IMG/VR virus record: IMGVR_UViG_3300036800_000073
Coordinates: 1-64,000 of that record
From: a virus
DNA length: 64,000 nucleotides
Direction: 5' to 3' (one strand)
Shown here one piece after another: positions 39,085-47,394 of the stretch. The notes beneath the pieces are model-generated. The model saw nothing but the letters and a program-made list of their open reading frames with translations. It searched no databases and was not told the origin of the DNA. How positions within the stretch are numbered: position 1 is the stretch's first letter; each line of letters opens with the position of its first letter. Position numbers and translations under genes: made by a program.

Positions 39085-39338
39085 TGACCGCCGCAATGAC
39101 GACCATCCCCGAGTTATTCCTGTCGCTGTGGGCCATCTATGATCATCCCTCAGACTACCCGGACAAGTACGTGATGCGGCGCTGGAATTTGTACCGAGGC
39201 GATGACACGTCCTATGCCACCGAGGAGATGGCGCTGGCGGATACACTGCATGGAATCCGCTGCAAGGTTCCACCTGGGCTCGCTTGCCTGCCGCGTTTCG
39301 TCGGTGACGATCCATCTATCGTGGAGGTCTGGATATGA
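39081..39338 (+). CDS. Hypothetical protein
   Basis: 85 aa starting at the ATGA overlap (39081). PELFLSLWAIYDHPSDYPDK and a C-terminal LPRFVGDDPSIVEVWI are features I associate with a small phage family of unknown function. Confidence 0.65.
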   Translation: MMTAAMTTIPELFLSLWAIYDHPSDYPDKYVMRRWNLYRGDDTSYATEEMALADTLHGIRCKVPPGLACLPRFVGDDPSIVEVWI

Positions 39339-39502
39339 CGCCCGGCGAGGTTTGTCTCATCTTCGATACGACGGAGCTTAGTTCGGATATTGCGCGCATC
39401 CTGATTGGGGAGTTGTCACTCCCTATCGTTTCAGCCATTCGATTGAAATGCGGCGATTTTGAGTATGATGAAATCATTTATCTTGAGGATGAACATGAAT
39501 GA
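39335..39502 (+). CDS. 55-residue hypothetical protein
   Basis: ATGA overlap with the upstream gene at 39335; TGA at 39500-39502. Acidic C terminus (DFEYDEIIYLEDEHE). Overlaps the next gene by 8 bases. Confidence 0.6.
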   Translation: MTPGEVCLIFDTTELSSDIARILIGELSLPIVSAIRLKCGDFEYDEIIYLEDEHE

Positions 39503-39722
39503 TCTTCCTCTTCCCACCAATTGTGAGTTATGTAAAACCGGCGAGCAGATTGGCGAGACACCGGCGACACACTCTCATGAGGCGTTGTTTCTCCTTGCCC
39601 GTTGCCATGCCAGCGCCGCGACCAAGGCCGTACTTGCTGGCGATGTTCTGACCATCCAATGCGCCCGATGTGGAAAGATCGTCGTGCGGCTCCGAGTGAC
39701 CGGTATAGTGCCGAACAAATGA
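39495..39722 (+). CDS. Small zinc-finger protein
   Basis: 75 aa from MNDLPLPTNCELC with GAGG 6 bases upstream. CELC and CARCGK give a two-knuckle zinc site. ATGA overlap with the HNH gene. Confidence 0.62.
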   Translation: MNDLPLPTNCELCKTGEQIGETPATHSHEALFLLARCHASAATKAVLAGDVLTIQCARCGKIVVRLRVTGIVPNK

Positions 39723-40165
39723 AAATCACCAAAGGCCAACGCGAGGCACTGCGAGGAATGTTCGGAGGCAAGTGCGCCTACTGCGGCTGCGAGCTGCCAG
39801 CAAATGGCTGGCACGCGGATCATGTCAAGCCGGTGCTCTATGGCTCGAAGTGGCGTAAAGCTAGCTATGACGGAACCCGCTATATTCCTTCGGGATTCGT
39901 GAACGATGGAACGGTACTGCGGCCGGAGAACGACACCATTGAGAATATGTTTCCCGCCTGCCGAGCGTGCAACATCAACAAGTCGGGGATGCCCCTGGAG
40001 ATGTGGCGCGAGTTCTTGACCGAGGGACCCGTATCGTTGGCATCGTACAACGGGCGCTTCAGGCACATGCTGCGATTCGGAATCGTGACCGTGAACCCAC
40101 AGCCGTTCACATTCTGGTTTGAGCGATATAACTGTGAAGCGCAGGATGGTCCGCGCAGTGTCTAG
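39719..40165 (+). CDS. HNH endonuclease
   Basis: 148 aa from MKITKGQREALRGMFGG. CAYCGCELP and ACRACNINKSG are the two zinc knuckles, and WHADHVKPV carries the catalytic His pair; NMFPACR supplies the Asn. It could be a homing-type nuclease or part of replication/packaging. Coupled to the upstream gene. Confidence 0.82.
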   Translation: MKITKGQREALRGMFGGKCAYCGCELPANGWHADHVKPVLYGSKWRKASYDGTRYIPSGFVNDGTVLRPENDTIENMFPACRACNINKSGMPLEMWREFLTEGPVSLASYNGRFRHMLRFGIVTVNPQPFTFWFERYNCEAQDGPRSV

Positions 40166-40534
40166 CCTGCGGAGTTTGCAAATACCTCATTCTCTTAGAG
40201 ATCGCAAGTTACCTGCAGAACAGCCGTTGTTCAGATGGAAAAATGTGGAAATGAGTTGCTTGCATCCGGACGATTCTATGTATAGAGTAAACACGTCGAA
40301 CCAATAGACTGAAATCGGCTAACACCATTTCCCGCAAGGGACGAAGTAGGCCGACCAGACCGCGATAGGGTCTCGCCAGAACAACAAGCATACTCAGGCT
40401 GCGCGTGTCGAGTGGAAATGCTGTGGGAAAGTCTGGCTATAAACTTACCAAAGTCAACTATTTAGATGGTCACGTTGCGCTGTGGAAATTTAGCGCGACC
40501 CAACCGACTTGCAGGAACATCACCGCCTGCGGCG
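40166..40534. other. Gap of 369 bases with a possible promoter
   Basis: No convincing gene. Two short open frames look random. A plausible + strand promoter is at 40260-40288 and a small hairpin (AGACC/GGTCT) near 40361-40377. Confidence 0.4.
40260..40288 (+). promoter_or_regulatory. Candidate promoter
   Basis: -35 TTGCAT (40260-40265), 17-base spacer, -10 TAGAGT (40283-40288). It lacks the AATCNGATT dyad. It would serve the two genes at 40535-41172. Confidence 0.4.
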
Positions 40535-40897
40535 ATGATGCTTCCCGCTCCACAAAAGGCCCAGATTCACCAAAGTGGAGCTGCCGTGCCATTTCAGGTG
40601 CAAGTACAACTGCACGACAAAACTGTGTCGCGCTGGATTTCGCAGCAGGATGCAGACGCGCGGGTGGCCAGGGGCGAGGCCGTGCGCGTGTCGCGCAAAG
40701 CCCACCAGCCATTCAAGATCATCCGGCTTTGCAAGCCCGTGGAACCTTCCGATTCTCCCAACAGTCCAGCGTCGATCACCGAGGGTGAAATGCACATCAA
40801 TGCGCGAGCGATTGAATGCTCCGAGGTTCATCTCGCGGAAGTCCAGGAAAAAGTGCTTGCGTTCGAGCCTCTGATGCTTGAGGTCGTGCTGGCGTGA
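40535..40897 (+). CDS. Hypothetical protein
   Basis: 120 aa from MMLPAPQKAQIHQSG. No strong ribosome-binding site. Middle part HDKTVSRWISQQDADARVAR is followed by a GEAVRVSRK segment; no family recognised. GTGA overlap with the next gene. Confidence 0.55.
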   Translation: MMLPAPQKAQIHQSGAAVPFQVQVQLHDKTVSRWISQQDADARVARGEAVRVSRKAHQPFKIIRLCKPVEPSDSPNSPASITEGEMHINARAIECSEVHLAEVQEKVLAFEPLMLEVVLA

Positions 40898-41172
40898 AGA
40901 CGCGCGATCGGTCCAGCGGACAGTTCGTGACCTGTAAAGGATGCGAGACGACGCTGGCGATTCCCACGGCTATCCTGGGCCGACCGATGCAAACCATTCT
41001 CTGGCTGGAGCGGCGCAGACGGGAGCACGCGGACTGCGCATCGTTCGCCACAGTGAAAGAGGCTCAAGCGGAGCGACGGTGGAAAATAGCAGTTCACTTT
41101 GCGCAGCGCCGGGCCGCTCGGCCCGGTGTCACACTGCCAGCGAAATCTCCAGTTGCTTGCCGAGTGCATTGA
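40894..41172 (+). CDS. Hypothetical protein, GTG start
   Basis: 92 aa. Contains VTCKGCETTLAIP, one zinc-knuckle-like pair. Its 3' end overlaps the convergent antitoxin gene by 44 bases, so its C terminus is uncertain. Confidence 0.5.
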   Translation: MKTRDRSSGQFVTCKGCETTLAIPTAILGRPMQTILWLERRRREHADCASFATVKEAQAERRWKIAVHFAQRRAARPGVTLPAKSPVACRVH

Positions 41173-41590
41173 GGGCTGCAGCAAGCGATCCAATCTTCGT
41201 GTTGTGGCGAAGATCCAGGAGCCGCGTCACTTCCTGGGGAGTGACGCGCATCCGGCGCGAGAGTTCGGCTTGGCTCATGCGTTGAGCGGCCATCTCGCCG
41301 ATCAGCAGCAGCTTAACCGCGAAGTCTGGCGAAACGGCGATCAGGCGGTGTGCCTTACATACGCGCTGGTGATGTTTGCGAGATGAACCATGGCCATGGC
41401 GAATTTTAGAGGGAACCGGCAGGGCTTTACCGTCGCGCACTAGAAAGTAGAGCGCCGATTCCAGAGCGTCTCGACCGTGGCGCATGGCGTCTTCGAAATC
41501 GTCTCCCTGAGAGTAGACGCCGGGAAAGTCGGGAAAGCTGACCATAAAGGTGTCGCCGTCCGGTTGTATTGTCGCTACGTAGCTCAACAT
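41129..41590 (-). CDS. hicB: HicB-type antitoxin
   Basis: 153 aa. The N-terminal HicB fold (YVATIQPDGDTFMVSFPDFP, then GVYSQGDDFEDAM) neutralises HicA; the C-terminal XRE-type HTH (MSQAELSRRMRVTPQEVTRL) should bind the operator at 41797-41816. It follows the toxin gene by 7 bases, the usual HicA-HicB order. In a phage it could stabilise lysogeny or block competing phages. Confidence 0.9.
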   Translation of the reverse strand: MLSYVATIQPDGDTFMVSFPDFPGVYSQGDDFEDAMRHGRDALESALYFLVRDGKALPVPSKIRHGHGSSRKHHQRVCKAHRLIAVSPDFAVKLLLIGEMAAQRMSQAELSRRMRVTPQEVTRLLDLRHNTKIGSLAAALNALGKQLEISLAV

Positions 41591-41597
41591 GGTGTTC

Positions 41598-41783
41598 CTA
41601 TCTGAGCCTGATCGCCAGGTCGCGTTCGATGGCCTTGAGAAGCCCGATGCCGATGTCCTTGCCGGAGTGCATAGGAAGGATGGATTGCCTGCCGTTCAGA
41701 AGCACATGGAGATGAGAGCCTTTGCCCCATTCGAATGTGGCTCCCTTCGCCGCCAGCATCCGTCTTAATTCTTTCGCTCTCAT
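41598..41783 (-). CDS. hicA: HicA-type mRNA interferase toxin
   Basis: 61 aa from MRAKELRRMLAAKGATFEW. GKGSHLHVLL contains the catalytic His of the HicA double-stranded-RNA-binding fold; length is typical (about 60). Longer in-frame starts would run through the promoter. It degrades mRNA when free of HicB. Confidence 0.88.
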   Translation of the reverse strand: MRAKELRRMLAAKGATFEWGKGSHLHVLLNGRQSILPMHSGKDIGIGLLKAIERDLAIRLR

Positions 41784-41789
41784 GATTAA

Positions 41790-41818
41790 AGTATAAGCAA
41801 TTTTGCTGATGATTGCAA
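41790..41818 (-). promoter_or_regulatory. hicAB promoter and operator
   Basis: -35 TTGCAA (41813-41818), 17-base spacer, -10 TATACT (41790-41795). An inverted repeat GCAAT...ATTGC (41797-41801 and 41812-41816) fills the spacer, the expected HicB target for autoregulation. Confidence 0.7.
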
Positions 41819-41893
41819 CATAATTTAACATCTTTGGTTTCAAGTGTTTAATGGCGTTATGCATTGATTATAAAGGCGTTACATGGTAGCCGC

Positions 41894-41907
41894 GATAATC
41901 ATTATGC
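41894..41907. repeat. Dispersed AT-rich palindrome GATAATCATTATGC
   Basis: A copy of the palindrome between the hicA promoter and the terminase small subunit, at a divergence point. Confidence 0.6.
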
Positions 41908-41953
41908 CGAATCGCCGCGAAAAGGCTGGGAGGCGAGCCTGTGAGCGTTCACC

Positions 41954-42520
41954 ATGCCAGAACCGGCCAAGCGTCCCGTGGGGCGACCGAGCAAGAAATT
42001 CAATCAGCGACATGCTGAGCACATTCTGGATTGCTGGTCCTGTAGCGCATTCTCGCTGGAGCGTGTGTTGGAGGAATTAAGACAAAAAGATGCCCGCTAT
42101 CCAAGTCTTACCACCGTTTGGAGTTGGAAGCGTCGCTATCCAGAATTTGCGAAGGCTTACGCGCACGCGCGAATAGATCGCGCCGACTATATGGCGGATG
42201 GGGCGCTGGATGAGGCGCTGACCACGCGCAAAGGGATCTTCCGCAAGAGCAGCTTAAAGAGCGGCGTTAAGACCGATGAACTCCGCGAGGACGACAATGT
42301 TGCTCGCTCGCGATTGATTGCCGAAATGAAAATGCGCCGGGCCAGCCAGTTGAACCCGAAGGAATATCGGGAGCGGATGCCGGATGCTCACGATGAAGGT
42401 CCCAACGAACAACTCGAAGCCCTGCAACGGGCGCTGCTCGACGGGCCGGTTGACACGCCGGAAGATGATCCGGGCAAAGCGATCGAACCTGCGCCAGATG
42501 AGAAAGAGCCTGGGTCATGA
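41954..42520 (+). CDS. terS: Terminase small subunit
   Basis: 188 aa. KRPVGRPSKKF at the N terminus leads into an HTH (RYPSLTTVWSWKRRYPEFAK) of the kind used to recognise pac/cos DNA. The central helices and acidic tail fit TerS. It overlaps the large-subunit start by 4 bases (ATGA), the usual TerS-TerL order. Confidence 0.82.
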   Translation: MPEPAKRPVGRPSKKFNQRHAEHILDCWSCSAFSLERVLEELRQKDARYPSLTTVWSWKRRYPEFAKAYAHARIDRADYMADGALDEALTTRKGIFRKSSLKSGVKTDELREDDNVARSRLIAEMKMRRASQLNPKEYRERMPDAHDEGPNEQLEALQRALLDGPVDTPEDDPGKAIEPAPDEKEPGS

Positions 42521-43788
42521 GCGCGATCTTCAAACGCTTTGGCCGCAAGGCACAGCAGTTCATCACCAGGCATCCATCGAAAGACAAGAAATACACTCTG
42601 CTCGAAGGCAGCGTTCGCAGCTCGAAGACGTTCGCGGTCGATGCCAAGCTCATCGCCCATCTATGTCTTTACAAGGTGGAAGGAAAGCGGGTAATCTGCG
42701 GCGCTACCAAGCAAACCGTTTATAAAAACATTCTGCTCGATCTGTTCGGCGTGGTGGGCCGAAAGAACTACACCTACAATGCCGCCAACGGCGAGCTGTG
42801 GCTGTTCGGAACGCAATGGTTCGTGATCGGCGCAAAAGACGAAGCGAGCTACAAGCAAATCCTGGGCATGACCATCGGCATCGCGATCTGCGATGAATGG
42901 ACCGAGTTCCCGCGCAGCTTCACCATGCAGCTTTTCCTTCGCATGTCGCCGGAAGGATCGAGGCTGTATGCCACCACCAATCCCGGGACGCCGCAGCACT
43001 ATCTTTTTACTGAAGTCATTCACGGCGAGGGATTCAAAAACGACATTGAGGTCATTCACTTCACGCTGGCCGACAATCCCAATATTGTGCCCGATGAAAA
43101 ACAGCGCATCATCGCTTCGCAGACCGGGGTCTATTATCAGCGGTACATCCTTGGGCTATGGGTCGTTGCCGAGGGCGCTATCTACAAGGATGCGTGGAAC
43201 GACCGGCTGCTGTATAGCGAGCGGTCGAGGCCGGCCGGCTTGTATGGTGCGGGCGGGTTTGTCGATCATGTGATTGGCATCGACTATGGGACAACCAATC
43301 CATGCGTGTTCCTCGAAGCCATTGATGATGGGGAACGCGCCTGGCTGGACCGCGAATACTTTTGGGATTCGGTCAAGGAAATGAAGCAAAAGACCGATTC
43401 AGAGTATGCCGACGATCTCGAAACATTCATTGCCGGCTCGCGCATCACGGGCCGCACTAATCCGCGGCTCGTGATTGATCCGAGCGCGGCCAGCTTCAAG
43501 TTGGAGTTGATCAAGCGCGGGCTTTGGGTCGTCGATGCCGATAACGATGTGGAGAATGGGATCCGCCGCGTGGCCAGTCTCATGGCAATGAGGCGCTTGA
43601 GAGTGCACGAGGAATGCACCGAGTTCCGCCGCGAAGTCGGCATCTATGAGTGGGACAAAAAGAAAACGATGCTGGGCAAAGAGGAGCCGATCAAGGCTAA
43701 CGATCACACCATGGACGACGTGCGCTATCTGCTCGCCGATCTGTTCCCGGACTGGCGCATGACTTCGGCGGTGGCGCTGGCCGCATAA
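42517..43788 (+). CDS. terL: Terminase large subunit (PBSX/XtmB-like)
   Basis: 423 aa. ATPase: Walker A GSVRSSKT (31-38) and Walker B IAICDEWTE (122-130). RNase H-like nuclease: IGIDYGTTNP (Asp256), LVIDPSAAS (Asp321) and HTMDDVRYLL (Asp400-401). It cuts concatemers and drives DNA into the prohead through the portal. It begins the packaging-head operon. Confidence 0.95.
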   Translation: MSAIFKRFGRKAQQFITRHPSKDKKYTLLEGSVRSSKTFAVDAKLIAHLCLYKVEGKRVICGATKQTVYKNILLDLFGVVGRKNYTYNAANGELWLFGTQWFVIGAKDEASYKQILGMTIGIAICDEWTEFPRSFTMQLFLRMSPEGSRLYATTNPGTPQHYLFTEVIHGEGFKNDIEVIHFTLADNPNIVPDEKQRIIASQTGVYYQRYILGLWVVAEGAIYKDAWNDRLLYSERSRPAGLYGAGGFVDHVIGIDYGTTNPCVFLEAIDDGERAWLDREYFWDSVKEMKQKTDSEYADDLETFIAGSRITGRTNPRLVIDPSAASFKLELIKRGLWVVDADNDVENGIRRVASLMAMRRLRVHEECTEFRREVGIYEWDKKKTMLGKEEPIKANDHTMDDVRYLLADLFPDWRMTSAVALAA

Positions 43789-43806
43789 AGAAGAGGCTTT
43801 TCTCAA

Positions 43807-44409
43807 ATGGCGCGTTATCGCAACCAGCGGTTCTCAGATTTAGCTGACTTCGATCGCTGGCTAAGAGAGCGCGCGTCGATACGGATCGCCGCCGTATTCC
43901 CTTATCGAAACGAGATCGATGTTGTCTACGAGGTCGAATTCGTCGATCCCGTTGTAAAGTCGTTGGCACTTTTAACCGAGGGAGTTTCTATTCTCCGGTC
44001 GGTGCTGAGTTTCTTAAACAAAACCGACAACCGCATAGTGGGCGGTTCATTCCGCCAGATAGGAAATCCCATGCTCCCGATTCAGCCAGGCAATTCTCCG
44101 CAGTTTCAAGTCACCCCGACCTGGGCGACCCCTCCCGCCGATGGCGTGACCACCAAGCTGGCGCAAGCGTCTGTCACCAGCTCCGATCCCGTCAACTTTC
44201 CTGTCGCCTTGAATGGCGATGATCCGACCGGGCTCACGTTCACCGCTGCGATTCCGGCGACTGCTGTGCCCACGGGCGGAAATGAAGCGATCACCGTGAC
44301 CTGGTCCTATGAGAATGCGGACGGCACCACGGCCACGGTCACCGGCACCGTAACCGAGATTGGCATTGTGGACGATGTGACAGGCGGCACGTTCGCGCAG
44401 ACGGTCTAG
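43807..44409 (+). CDS. Hypothetical protein with C-terminal beta domain
   Basis: 200 aa. Residues 1-88 are unrecognised; residues 89-200 are a Thr/Val-rich beta sandwich-like domain (NEAITVTWSYENADGTTATV), similar to virion decoration domains. An internal ATG at 44071 has a strong AGGAAA upstream, so a shorter product of 112 aa containing only the beta domain may also be made. It lies between terminase and portal. Confidence 0.62.
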   Translation: MARYRNQRFSDLADFDRWLRERASIRIAAVFPYRNEIDVVYEVEFVDPVVKSLALLTEGVSILRSVLSFLNKTDNRIVGGSFRQIGNPMLPIQPGNSPQFQVTPTWATPPADGVTTKLAQASVTSSDPVNFPVALNGDDPTGLTFTAAIPATAVPTGGNEAITVTWSYENADGTTATVTGTVTEIGIVDDVTGGTFAQTV

Positions 44410-44426
44410 CGGCTTCCCACCACCAG

Positions 44427-44468
44427 AGGGTAGCAACCCTGAGTCTGCCGTGCGGGTGAAAGGCCCGC
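44427..44468 (+). promoter_or_regulatory. Two hairpins between 43807 gene and portal
   Basis: AGGGT-AGCA-ACCCT (44427-44440) and GCGGG/CCCGC (44452-44468). No U-tract follows, so they are more likely mRNA processing or stability elements than terminators. A palindrome copy (44469-44484) follows directly. Confidence 0.4.
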
Positions 44469-44484
44469 GCAATAATCATTATTC
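44469..44484. repeat. Dispersed AT-rich palindrome AATAATCATTATT
   Basis: The longest perfect form of the repeat (13 bases around a central C), upstream of the portal gene. Confidence 0.65.
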
Positions 44485-44533
44485 TTCTGAGGCTTATCTC
44501 GACCGGAGCCTGATCACAAAAGAGAGTGAGCCG

Positions 44534-46180
44534 ATGCCGAGACGCCGCGCAGCCAAGACGACGAAAAAACCCGGCGCGGTCACAGAGTTTCCCAATGCGA
44601 ACGAAGGGACGCTTCCGGAGATGGGACCGGTCGTAGGCGATTCCTACTCGAATCCCGCAGCGCGATTGGGTGTGGGCACGCCAAATCTTGCCGAGGCCGG
44701 TTACTATCCGCTCATTCGCCTCACTGAAGATTATCCGCTGATCCTGAGCCTCTATCGCAGCTCCTGGATTATCCGGCGCATCGTCGAGGCTGTGCCCGAT
44801 GACATGCTGAAGTCGTTCCCGGCGCTGAATACCGAGATCAAGCCCGATCTCATCAAGCGGTTTGAAAAGATCGTGCGCAAGACGGGAACACTCAAGAAAA
44901 TCCGGCAAGCCGCCAAGTGGGGCCGCTTGTTTGGCGGCGCGGGAGCCGTGATCGTGATCGCCGGGCACCACGATCTAGCGGAGCCGCTCGACCTGGAGCA
45001 GGTGGAGCCCGGCTCATACAAGGGCTTGATCACGCTCGACCGCTGGAGCGGCATCATTCCGGGCCCGACGTTGAACGACGATATCGAGGACACGGTAAAC
45101 TTCGGCCTGCCTGCCAACTACAACTGCATCATGGATGCCGGTAGCACCGAAATCCACCATAGCCGCATTTTGCGCTTCATTGGACGCGATCTGCCGCAAT
45201 GGGAAAAACAAGTGGAATTGTATTGGGGAGAGTCCGAAGTCGAGGTCGTCTTCGACGAACTAAAAAAGCGCGACTACTCTTCTTGGAACATCGTGTCCCT
45301 GCTCACCCGAGCGCAGGTGATGTCGATTGAGGAGCCGCAACTTGCCGCGCTGATGTCGGGCATTACCGGAGGCCCGCAGGCGCATCAGAACTTCGTTACC
45401 CGCATGGAGGCGATGAGCCAACTGCTCAACAGCCAAGGGCTCATGGTGCTGGGCAAGGATGGCAAGCTAAACCAGAACACCTATAGCTTTGGCGGTATCT
45501 CCGATGTCTACCACGAATTCATGAAGGACTTGGCCGCGGCGTGCGGGATTCCCTATGAGATTCTATTCGGGCGGGAGTCGGGATTGGGATCCAATGGCGA
45601 GGGTGGGCTGCAAATCTATTACGACATGCTGGAGCAAAAACGCACCAGCGACATAGACCCGGTGATCGATCAGCTCCTGCCAATCATTGCCATGAGCGCG
45701 TTCGGCGAAGTGCCCGACGATCTCGATCATCATTGGCAACCCGTTCGCACCATGACAGAAAAGGAACGCGCCGAGTTGGCCAAGTCTACGGCCGATTCCA
45801 TTGCCGTGTACTTCAATGCCGACCTGATGACCAAGCGCGAAGCCCGCATGGAAATTCAGCAGTCTTCGGTCGCAACAGGGATCGGCAGCAACTTGACGGA
45901 TGAGGCCGTCGCAGCTACACCAGACAAATATGCGAGCGAACTTGGCATGGGCGAAATGCAAGGCGAACAAGGGGAGCAAGGGGAGCAGCCGGGGGAGAAT
46001 GACGGCGAGGGAACCCCGGACCAAGATCAGCATCTCGAAGCCGGCCCGCAGCGCCCAAATCTCGGAGCGGGCAAAGTTGAAAACCCATTCAGCCGCGAAG
46101 AGAGCAAAGACGACAATCCATTCAGCCGCGCGAACATGAAGGAACCGAAGGCGAGGCAACATGAAATGCCTGTTCGCTAA
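44534..46180 (+). CDS. Portal protein, DUF1073 family
   Basis: 548 aa. It starts at MPRRRAAKTTKKPG with AGAGTGA upstream. Family blocks: YPLILSLYRSSWIIRRIVEA, IRQAAKWGRLFGGAGAVIVI and CGIPYEILFGRESGLGSNGE. It forms the dodecameric DNA gate at the capsid vertex and docks the terminase. The C-terminal 80 residues are Gln/Glu/Pro-rich (EQGEQGEQPGEND) and probably disordered. Confidence 0.9.
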   Translation: MPRRRAAKTTKKPGAVTEFPNANEGTLPEMGPVVGDSYSNPAARLGVGTPNLAEAGYYPLIRLTEDYPLILSLYRSSWIIRRIVEAVPDDMLKSFPALNTEIKPDLIKRFEKIVRKTGTLKKIRQAAKWGRLFGGAGAVIVIAGHHDLAEPLDLEQVEPGSYKGLITLDRWSGIIPGPTLNDDIEDTVNFGLPANYNCIMDAGSTEIHHSRILRFIGRDLPQWEKQVELYWGESEVEVVFDELKKRDYSSWNIVSLLTRAQVMSIEEPQLAALMSGITGGPQAHQNFVTRMEAMSQLLNSQGLMVLGKDGKLNQNTYSFGGISDVYHEFMKDLAAACGIPYEILFGRESGLGSNGEGGLQIYYDMLEQKRTSDIDPVIDQLLPIIAMSAFGEVPDDLDHHWQPVRTMTEKERAELAKSTADSIAVYFNADLMTKREARMEIQQSSVATGIGSNLTDEAVAATPDKYASELGMGEMQGEQGEQGEQPGENDGEGTPDQDQHLEAGPQRPNLGAGKVENPFSREESKDDNPFSRANMKEPKARQHEMPVR

Positions 46181-46991
46181 CTCGCTCGATGTGATGCTGG
46201 ATGGCTGGAGCGAGAGCGCGCATCCGCGCGTATCTAAAGGCAAAGGTGGCGGTCAGTTTACGTCCAAAGGTGGGAGCGGCTCTGCTCAAGCTGGTGCGGG
46301 ATCGACCTCCCCCGCCGCTGCAAAGGCAGTTGCTGCTCCCGCAATTCCGCCAGAGATTCACGCGCATGTTGCCGACTATCAGCGATTGTTTCCTAAGACG
46401 TGGAAGCGGTTCAATGACTCCATGAGTTCGCTGGGGTCTGTCACGGGTCGCGTGAAGGCTGCAGATTCGCTGCAAGACAAGCTGGAGGGCCGCTACAAAG
46501 ACAATGGCTGGGGTCTGGAGCACATCACCGACACTATCGGGATGCGCTGCACATCGGAAACGCTCGCAGGCGTATATGAGGGAGTCGCCGCCGTTCAGAA
46601 GCAATTCAAGGTGACTACCAATGAAAAAGGCGAGCCCGATGTAGACGACAAAATGATCAAGCCGCAAGGTTTCTACCGAGCGGTGCATATCATCGTCGAT
46701 AGTCTGGACAAAACCGGCGTCAAGCGAGCCGAGATCCAGGTACGGACGATCCGCCAGTCCAACGTCGCCGATTGGGGACACGACATCGCGTACAAAGGCA
46801 AGTTCGCCAAGCACGCCGAAGTGCGGGCCTATGCCAACGCTGTCGGCGACGCGAATTGGGAGTTGGACAACGGACGCGAAGCAAAAATGCCGGAGCCGCC
46901 CGAGATTCTGAAAAAGCATGGGCTGGAGTTCGATCCGGCGAAGACCTACTATTCGCATTGGCTGGCGAAAGAGAAGCCGGAGTTTCTGTGA
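46161..46991 (+). CDS. RelA/SpoT-type (p)ppGpp synthetase domain protein
   Basis: 276 aa. Residues 1-40 form a tag FANSLDVMLDG...HPR..KG.GGGQFTSKGG shared with topoisomerase IB (47839). Residues 65-240 match the RelA_SpoT synthetase fold: GRVKAADSLQDKL (R97, K99, S103, K107), DTIGMR (D124, G127, R129), GFYRAVH (170-176) and EIQVRT (191-196). Key residues are present, so it may transfer pyrophosphate to a nucleotide or, like some toxSAS enzymes, to tRNA. It overlaps the portal end by 20 bases. Its place in the head operon and its tag suggest it may enter the virion. Confidence 0.8.
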   Translation: MKCLFANSLDVMLDGWSESAHPRVSKGKGGGQFTSKGGSGSAQAGAGSTSPAAAKAVAAPAIPPEIHAHVADYQRLFPKTWKRFNDSMSSLGSVTGRVKAADSLQDKLEGRYKDNGWGLEHITDTIGMRCTSETLAGVYEGVAAVQKQFKVTTNEKGEPDVDDKMIKPQGFYRAVHIIVDSLDKTGVKRAEIQVRTIRQSNVADWGHDIAYKGKFAKHAEVRAYANAVGDANWELDNGREAKMPEPPEILKKHGLEFDPAKTYYSHWLAKEKPEFL

Positions 46992-47203
46992 TGGCCGACA
47001 AGTGGGATCGAAGCAACAAAGCGCCAAAATCGCTATTCCGCGTGATCGGCGAAGACTCGTTCGAGATGCCGCCAGCAAACTATTGGGTAGGCGATTATAA
47101 GACCTACGAAGAGGCGCGCGCTACTGCTCGGAGCTGCGCCAAGCCCTTGAATCCGATGTGCGTTTACGACGACCTTGGGAAGCTGAAGTTCTTGATCGCA
47201 TGA
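46991..47203 (+). CDS. Hypothetical small protein
   Basis: 70 aa from MADKWDRSNKAPKSLFRVIG; TGATG start overlap and ATGA end overlap. The YEEARATARSCAKPL stretch resembles other phage proteins that carry an 'EAR..A..' helix. Function unknown. Confidence 0.6.
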   Translation: MADKWDRSNKAPKSLFRVIGEDSFEMPPANYWVGDYKTYEEARATARSCAKPLNPMCVYDDLGKLKFLIA

Positions 47204-47394
47204 CGCCGCATGGTAATTTCATCGATGCTCATCTGGTCGCGAATCTGAAATCCGTGCTGATTTGCCGCCGCTGCCTGGCGCTGATCTTTCCTGCCCACGC
47301 TCAAGCGCATAACGCATGGCACGAGCGGCTGCGCCGCGCTGTGGATGAGACGGAGATGTTGGAATCCAATGAAGCCGACAGTCTTTGCCAATAG
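47200..47394 (+). CDS. Hypothetical small protein
   Basis: 64 aa from MTPHGNFIDAHLVANLKS. CRRCLALIFPAHAQAHNAWH resembles a single C2H2-type finger (CX2C...H...H). ATGA overlap with the upstream gene. Confidence 0.58.
   Translation: MTPHGNFIDAHLVANLKSVLICRRCLALIFPAHAQAHNAWHERLRRAVDETEMLESNEADSLCQ

Noticed and set aside
40119-40307. Short gene in the 40.2 kb gap
   Set aside because: Composition looks random, the start overlaps the HNH gene and there is no ribosome-binding site.
40405-40788. 127-residue frame in the 40.4 kb region
   Set aside because: It overlaps the better-packed gene 40535-40897 in another frame and becomes Arg/Gly/Ala-rich.
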